A stretch of DNA of 64,000 nucleotides from Acidobacteriota bacterium. GTDB lineage: Bacteria > Acidobacteriota > Aminicenantia > Aminicenantales > Saccharicenantaceae. Below the pieces are notes generated by a model that saw only the letters and a list, made by a program, of their open reading frames with translations, was not told where the DNA came from and did no database searches. The stretch lies in assembly GCA_028749115.1 (NCBI GenBank), contig JAQURD010000003.1, positions 62,001-126,000 of the forward strand, written 5' to 3'. Numbering within the stretch: the stretch's first letter is position 1; every line of letters begins with the position of its first letter. This document shows positions 58,866 to 64,000 of the stretch, one piece after another. The position numbers and the translations under genes are program-made.

Positions 58866-59834
58866 ATGTTTTCTAACACCCATTTTTCAAAGGCTAAAAA
58901 ATATTGGTACATGGGGAAGTTTTATGATTGGTCCGAGCCAATTTTCCATCCCATGATGCACGCTCTCCACTACGGGACCAGCACTTTCGAAGGCATCAGA
59001 GCTTACTTGACACCACATGGCCCGGCAATCTTTCGCCTGAAGGAACATGTCGATCGTCTTTTCCATTCAGCTTCAGTTATAAAAATGAAGGTGCTGCCTT
59101 TTACCAAAGAAGAGATTATTCAGGCCTGTAAGGATGTCATAAGAGAGAATGGCCTGGACCAGGCTTATATCCGTCCTCTGATGTTTTACTCCTACGGAAA
59201 TCTCGGACTGGTTCCGTCCTTCTGCCCGATTGAACTGCTCATCGGTGCCTGGGAATGGGGCGCTTATCTTGGGGAAACAGGCGATAAGGGTGTTTTTGGC
59301 TGTATTGTGCCTAAACGCCGGATTCATATTTCTCAACTTGATCTATCTGCCAAGCTCGGTGGCGTTTATGTTCAATCAACGATTAACGGCCTGGAAGCCA
59401 GAGAGCGCGGTTATGATGAAGCAATTTTCCTCAATTTAGAAGGCCGGATTGCTGAAGGTCCCGGAGAAAATATTTGTTTGATTAAAAATAATGTCCTCCA
59501 TGCCAACTCTGCCTCTGAATCAGTTCTGGAAGGCATTACCAGAAGCAGCCTGCTCGAGATAGCTCCTGATCTCGGTCTGAAAACCCTCATTGCTCCTATA
59601 ACCAAGGAAGATCTATTTTCTGCTGATGAGGCTTTTTACTGTGGAACAGCCGCCGAGATTTCGCCTATAACCAAGGTTGCTGATCTGTCCGAAAAACTGG
59701 AAAATCCGCCGGTATATATTATTGGCAGTGGGAAGCCTGGAGTCCTGACCATGAAATTAGCTGAAGCCTACCGGCAAATAGTTACGGGGAAAAATCCAAA
59801 ATATGAAAAATGGCTGGCCTATGTAAATAAATGA
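58866..59834 (+). CDS. ilvE: Branched-chain amino acid aminotransferase
   Basis: A 322-residue fold-type IV PLP enzyme. MHALHYGTSTFEGIRAYLT, the PLP lysine in SAKLGGVYVQSTINGLEARE, GYDEAIFLNLEGRIAEGPGENI and ADEAFYCGTAAEISPIT are diagnostic of IlvE. It moves amino groups between glutamate and the keto acids of Leu, Ile and Val. TAAGGAG lies 7 nt before ATG 58866; the in-frame codon 18 nt upstream is less likely. It stands alone without other branched-chain genes. Confidence 0.93.
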   Translation: MFSNTHFSKAKKYWYMGKFYDWSEPIFHPMMHALHYGTSTFEGIRAYLTPHGPAIFRLKEHVDRLFHSASVIKMKVLPFTKEEIIQACKDVIRENGLDQAYIRPLMFYSYGNLGLVPSFCPIELLIGAWEWGAYLGETGDKGVFGCIVPKRRIHISQLDLSAKLGGVYVQSTINGLEARERGYDEAIFLNLEGRIAEGPGENICLIKNNVLHANSASESVLEGITRSSLLEIAPDLGLKTLIAPITKEDLFSADEAFYCGTAAEISPITKVADLSEKLENPPVYIIGSGKPGVLTMKLAEAYRQIVTGKNPKYEKWLAYVNK

Positions 59835-59993
59835 AGGGCTGAAAGCTCCTCTAGGGCTAAGAAATAATTCCGGATTGTTTACCTGAAGCTCTGGTCAGGG
59901 TGGCGGATATTTTTATCTTAACTTCATGGATTTAGAGGTCAAAATAAGGCTATAATTTTCGTGATTTAAGTCTAAAGAATAAAGGCCAGGTCA

Positions 59994-62165
59994 ATGGACA
60001 AATTGAAAGTTAGACGGAGACTAAAGACAATAACCTCCAGTGGATTTGCCTTTTTATTACTTTTTAACTTCCTTTTTAACCTGGTTTTTGCACAGAATAT
60101 CTTAAACTCCATAGCTGATAAACAGAACTATCTGAGAAAGAGGGCCTCATCCGCCGATACTACCGGTGGGAATCGTGATTTTCTGACCATACCGGCCGGG
60201 CAAACAGCTGTCCTGGCTGATCTTAAAGGCCCGGCCATTATAGATCATATCTGGATGACGATAGCCGCTGAGCCATTTTATGGCCGCAAGCTAATCCTGA
60301 GGATCTACTGGGATGGAGAAGATACGCCTTCGATTGAAGTGCCAGTTGGCGATTTTTTTGCTGTTGGCCATGGCCTGGAGAGAAATCTTCTTTCCCTGCC
60401 ATTAATTCGGTCTTCTGAGGGGCGAGCTCTAAATTCTTACTGGACAATGCCCTTTCGCTGGTCAGCCCGGATAACTATGACCAACGAAGGCAGTCGAGCA
60501 GTTCGTTCATTTTACTACCAGATAGATTACCGTCAGGTTGAAGATATCAAATCCGACGAGCTTTATTTTCATGCCCAGTACCGGCAGGAATTTCCTTGTG
60601 AAGCCGGCCGCAACTACCTGATTCTGGATGCCGTTGGCCAGGGGCATTATGCTGGCTGTGTCTTAAGTGTCCTGCAGCAATCAACCGGCTGGTGGGGTGA
60701 AGGGGACGATATGATTTATGTTGATGGCCGTGAAACCCCTGAAATTACCGGCACCGGTAGTGAAGACTATTTTTCCAATGCCTGGGGGGAGCGAGAAGGA
60801 AGCCATCTTTATTACGGCTGCTCTCTGCAGGAAGAAGATTTTCAGGCCGGGGCTAAAGCTACGGTTTTTCGCTTTCATCTGCCTGACCCGGTCCCTTTTT
60901 TCAAGTCAATCAAGGTGACGATTGAACATGGCCACGCCAATGACCGTTTTGATTACTACAGCTCGGTTGCCTACTGGTACCAGGCTGAACCGCATAAACC
61001 ATTACCTCCCCTGCCACCAGCCGATAAGCGGCTGCCCCTGGCTCTTGAAACAGGCGATAAGTTTTTCCTTCCAGTCTGGCTGAAGGTAGAAAACAGCCAG
61101 CCGGCTCAAATCGAATATCTTGATAAAGTCAGCGGAACAAGGCTCAGTGGGTCATCACTGACTTCTCTTCTAACCTCTTTTTATGATCAAAGTGGCCAGC
61201 GTTATCAAGCCATAACTACCCAGGGGGCATCTGCAGGCACAAGAATTTCAATGAGTCTTAAATCTGGTCTGGCTGACCTCTACAACCTTAAAATTTATTA
61301 TTTAAAGGGGCCAGGCTTAAGTAACTGGCAGCTTCTAAAAGAAACAAAAACCATGGCCAGAACAGAAATCAAAGCTGAAGCCCACTCTGAAGGTCTTGAA
61401 GGTAAAGATGGACAAAAAACTGAGCAAGCCGGGGAAAATAAGGCCAGCCAGGCAGAAGCAACCCGGCCAGAGTTATCACCTGTTAATTATCTCAGCCTGG
61501 CCCAGGTCAATGCTTACGCGCCAGAAATATCGATTGATTCTCTGACCATCAGGGACCAGGAACTTCTTGCCGGGGAAAATAATTATATTCTCGAGGTGAC
61601 CGGCAAGGAACCGAAATCAACAGGCTTTGACCTGGCTATTGTCAGCGTCAATCTGATACCGATCAGGCAAAATTTTGCTCTGGACTGGAATATTATTGGC
61701 CCGTTCGAAGCCCGGGATATAACTTTCCTAACCGTTCCCTATCCGCCCGAAACCGAAACAAATTTAAGTAAAAGCTATACTGGTAAAAACAATCAGCCGG
61801 CTATCTGGAAAAGTATTAAAGCCAGTGCTTCAGGTTATGTGGCTTTAAATGATCTACTTCAACCAAATGAGCAGGCTGTAGCCTACGGTCTGACCTATCT
61901 GTATTCACCTCAGGAAAGACCGGCCACTCTTCTTCTTGGTAGTGATGACGGAGTAAAACTCTGGGTAAATGATGTTCTGGTCCACACCAATCCTGCCTAC
62001 CGGGGAGCTTATCCAGATCAGGACCGTATCAGTGTCAATTTAATGGCGGGCTGGAATAAGGTTTTAATTAAAGTACTACAGGGTAGTGGCGGATGGGGGT
62101 TTTACCTGAGGATACCTGACCCCGGAGGCGAATATCGCTGGAGTGCTAAGTCAGCAGCTAAATGA
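59994..62165 (+). CDS. Secreted GH172 (DUF2961) family protein with a C-terminal PA14-like domain
   Basis: A 723-residue exported protein. The signal peptide is near 15-36 (GFAFLLLFNFLFNLVFAQN). Residues ~40-340 match DUF2961/GH172: HIWMTIAAEPFYGRKLILRI, WDGEDTPSIEVPVGDFFAVG, GEGDDMIYVDGRETPEITGTG and SEDYFSNAWGER. GH172 includes difructose-anhydride and arabinofuranosidase enzymes. A linker rich in Glu/Lys/Ala (about 455-490) leads to a C-terminal domain whose GSDDGVKLWVNDVLVHTN resembles PA14/carbohydrate-binding modules. Substrate unknown; likely polysaccharide breakdown outside the cytoplasm. The ribosome-binding site AAAGG is moderate. Confidence 0.82.
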   Translation: MDKLKVRRRLKTITSSGFAFLLLFNFLFNLVFAQNILNSIADKQNYLRKRASSADTTGGNRDFLTIPAGQTAVLADLKGPAIIDHIWMTIAAEPFYGRKLILRIYWDGEDTPSIEVPVGDFFAVGHGLERNLLSLPLIRSSEGRALNSYWTMPFRWSARITMTNEGSRAVRSFYYQIDYRQVEDIKSDELYFHAQYRQEFPCEAGRNYLILDAVGQGHYAGCVLSVLQQSTGWWGEGDDMIYVDGRETPEITGTGSEDYFSNAWGEREGSHLYYGCSLQEEDFQAGAKATVFRFHLPDPVPFFKSIKVTIEHGHANDRFDYYSSVAYWYQAEPHKPLPPLPPADKRLPLALETGDKFFLPVWLKVENSQPAQIEYLDKVSGTRLSGSSLTSLLTSFYDQSGQRYQAITTQGASAGTRISMSLKSGLADLYNLKIYYLKGPGLSNWQLLKETKTMARTEIKAEAHSEGLEGKDGQKTEQAGENKASQAEATRPELSPVNYLSLAQVNAYAPEISIDSLTIRDQELLAGENNYILEVTGKEPKSTGFDLAIVSVNLIPIRQNFALDWNIIGPFEARDITFLTVPYPPETETNLSKSYTGKNNQPAIWKSIKASASGYVALNDLLQPNEQAVAYGLTYLYSPQERPATLLLGSDDGVKLWVNDVLVHTNPAYRGAYPDQDRISVNLMAGWNKVLIKVLQGSGGWGFYLRIPDPGGEYRWSAKSAAK

Positions 62166-62234
62166 ATATAATTTCAGAGTGGATTCCTGACCCATCTTAG
62201 ACCTGTTTTGTAGCCAGACGATTCGGGCTCTTTT

Positions 62235-63647
62235 TTACTGTTTTAATATTTCCTCAGTTTTGGTTCTAATTATCTCCAGAGCCAGCCGGACATGCCTTTC
62301 CTCTGTCGTTCTCTGGCCGACAACTAACCTGATAGCAAATTTCCCCTTAAGGGTGGTATGGGTCATAAAGACTTTTCCGGTGGAGTTAATAGCCTGAAGC
62401 AACTCCCGGTTGAATACATTTAGTTCCTCCTCTGGGCGACCATCATTTAAACGAAAACAAACCAGACTGAAATAAACCGGGGCTAAAATCTCAAATCTTT
62501 TATCCTTTGCCAGTTCGTCTCTGAAAATTTCCGCCAGATGAATGTGTTTGCGAATAATTTTTCTTATTCCTTCCACCCCATATGACCTTAAAACAAACCA
62601 TAATTTCAGGGAGCGAAAGCGGCGGCCAAGCTGAATTCCCCAGTCACGAAAGTTTTTAACCTCCGTATCCACTCCTGTTTTTAGATATTCTGGATGAATT
62701 TCAAAAGTTCTGGTCAAAATTTCAGGATGACGGATAAAAAAAGCTGAACAATCAAAATTAGTCAGCATCCATTTATGCGGATTAAAAACCAGCGAATCAG
62801 CATATTCAACTCCCTCCAGAGCCCAGCGCTTCTCCGGCAGGATAGCTGCTGTCCCGGCGTAAGCGGCATCAATATGAAGCCAGATTTTATGTTCGGACGC
62901 CAGCTCACCAATGGCTTTCAGCGGATCAACCGCACCGGATGAAGTTGTTCCTACCGTAGCTACGATCGCTGCTGGCTTAAAACCAGCTTTCAGGTCAGTC
63001 CGGATGGCCTTTTCCAGTTCTCCCGGAATCATGGCATATTCATCATCGGTTGCAATATGAACCAGATTCTTACGGCCATAACCAGCTATTTTTACATTCT
63101 TTTCAACGCTCGAATGGGCTTCCTGCGAGGCATAAATCCTCAAAATCCGGGGAAAACCTGCCTCATTGGTAGCAAAATCGGTAGCTTTCTCCCGGGCAGC
63201 CAGCAGGGCACAAAGGGTGGCTGTCGAGGCTGTATCCTGAATAACACCAGCAAAATCCTCTGGCAGGCCTATCATCTGACGAAGCCAGTCCATGACTACT
63301 TCTTCCAGTTCAGTCGCCGAAGGTGAGGTCTCCCAGATCATACCTTGAGTGCCCAGCCCGGCTGAGAGTAATTCTCCCAGAATAGAAGCAGGGCTATTAT
63401 TCGATGGGAAATAGGCAAACCAGCCAGGATGTTGCCAGTGTGTCATTCCGGGAAGAATAATATGATTAAAATCCTTCAGGATATTATCCATCCCCTCAGG
63501 CTGAGATGGAGGGGAAACAGGCAGTTGATCCTTGATTTCGCCTGGTCTGACCGTTGATTTCACCGGGTATTTTTCAGCTTCTTCCAGATAATCGGCCACC
63601 CAATCTATCAGTTGATAACCGTATTTCTTGAAATCTTCTTTTTTCAT
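62235..63647 (-). CDS. Aromatic-L-amino-acid decarboxylase family (group II PLP decarboxylase)
   Basis: A 470-residue fold-type I PLP enzyme. HWQHPGWFAYFPSNNSPASI, SPSATELEEVVMDWLRQMI, WLHIDAAYAGTAAILPE and the Schiff-base lysine in NPHKWMLTNFDCS are characteristic of DDC/tyrosine decarboxylases rather than glutamate decarboxylases. It would convert Tyr, Trp or Dopa to amines; substrate preference is not readable. ATG 63647 has AAGGAG at 8 nt; two earlier in-frame codons have worse spacing. It is convergent with the GH172 gene. Confidence 0.9.
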   Translation of the reverse strand: MKKEDFKKYGYQLIDWVADYLEEAEKYPVKSTVRPGEIKDQLPVSPPSQPEGMDNILKDFNHIILPGMTHWQHPGWFAYFPSNNSPASILGELLSAGLGTQGMIWETSPSATELEEVVMDWLRQMIGLPEDFAGVIQDTASTATLCALLAAREKATDFATNEAGFPRILRIYASQEAHSSVEKNVKIAGYGRKNLVHIATDDEYAMIPGELEKAIRTDLKAGFKPAAIVATVGTTSSGAVDPLKAIGELASEHKIWLHIDAAYAGTAAILPEKRWALEGVEYADSLVFNPHKWMLTNFDCSAFFIRHPEILTRTFEIHPEYLKTGVDTEVKNFRDWGIQLGRRFRSLKLWFVLRSYGVEGIRKIIRKHIHLAEIFRDELAKDKRFEILAPVYFSLVCFRLNDGRPEEELNVFNRELLQAINSTGKVFMTHTTLKGKFAIRLVVGQRTTEERHVRLALEIIRTKTEEILKQ

Positions 63648-63854
63648 AGTCATTTCTCCTTTTTTGGGTCTTAGCAAGGAGGTTTTGCCCTCCGGACTTG
63701 CCTTTTTAACCCAGCAGATACTATTTTATTATCTTTTACCACCTATTTTAAAGTCTTTAAGACATAAAACTGGTTGTTTTTGAGCTTTTTCTGGCTTAAA
63801 ACAGCCATTTTTAATTAATTGTCTGGTGTCTTAAAGAAACATTACTCTTTTTTC
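63648..63854. other. Intergenic upstream of the decarboxylase gene
   Basis: AT-rich, no gene, RNA or repeat recognised. The decarboxylase promoter must be here but is not clear. Confidence 0.3.
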
Positions 63855-63883
63855 TTGATCTTTATAAAGATGTATGATATAAT
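63855..63883 (+). promoter_or_regulatory. Promoter pointing out of the window
   Basis: TTGATC (63855-63860), 17-base spacer, TATAAT (63878-63883) on the + strand. No gene starts before position 64000, so it serves a leader or gene beyond the edge. Confidence 0.6.
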
Positions 63884-64000
63884 ATTTAAGTTGTTGAGAT
63901 GGGAAACGATATAATATTGTAAAGCTTTTTCGGCCTTCATCTTCAGTTTAAGGCTGCCGTTATCCAACTGCAACTAAAATGCCTGCCTGATTGTTCTCAT

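Noticed and set aside
1-64000. tRNA, rRNA, CRISPR arrays, prophage or intact transposase
   Set aside because: Looked for by eye in all gaps; none recognised. A covariance and profile search would be needed to be certain.

Overview
The window is bacterial chromosome. Good -35/-10 promoters, strong GGAGG ribosome-binding sites, signal peptides and tightly overlapping operons all point to a bacterium. LysW-dependent lysine synthesis, homocysteine synthesis by the DUF39/UPF0280 route, several secreted six-bladed beta-propeller proteins and a GH172-type enzyme suggest an uncultured anaerobe of the Acidobacteriota/Aminicenantes kind. That placement is an inference and was not tested.

Positions 1-31.7 kb are almost entirely amino-acid biosynthesis, mostly on the minus strand. 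In order along the window: a DUF1284 fragment and bioY; tyrA-pheA; a cystathionine-synthase-like gene (+); asd; a UPF0280 protein; a DUF39-ferredoxin fusion and aspartokinase, which together run from aspartate to homocysteine; a class II glutamine amidotransferase; the lysW-X-Y-homocitrate synthase-lysZ-J operon; a divergent ACT-like regulator; and one long operon aroF-aroB-aroD-aroEK-aroA-aroC-trpE-trpGD-trpC-trpF-trpB-trpA-cysK covering nearly all of the shikimate and tryptophan pathways.

The most striking signal is regulatory. Three of these operons are preceded by short translated leaders whose codons match the pathway product. The pheA leader is rich in Phe/Tyr, the aroF leader has a Phe/Tyr/Trp cluster, and the aspartokinase-homocysteine leader has six Met codons followed by a perfect intrinsic terminator with an alternative antiterminator pairing. 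The two aromatic leaders are both 29 codons long, carry a GC hairpin at the stop codon, and begin at the predicted transcription start, so they look leaderless. LysW ends in Gln instead of the Glu that normally carries the growing lysine intermediate.

Positions 31.8-39.5 kb are accessory: secreted beta-propellers (one intact, one broken by a stop codon, one a remnant), a Cys-rich secreted peptide with symmetric cysteine spacing beside a thioredoxin-like protein, a membrane/TPR protein, an orphan DNA methyltransferase and a radical SAM protein. Positions 39.7-49.6 kb hold five consecutive exported proteins sharing a 'D-x-x-x-P-x-x-Y-Y-Y-x-P' module; I do not recognise the family. Around 50 kb lie an AbiEii remnant and a degenerate tandem repeat that recurs at 3.0 and 37.2 kb. 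The rest holds an ankyrin/TPR protein, a PadR-CDF-P-type ATPase metal operon, an APC permease, a lipoprotein-like methyltransferase, ilvE, a GH172/DUF2961 protein and an aromatic amino acid decarboxylase. I saw no tRNA, rRNA, CRISPR array or intact transposase.
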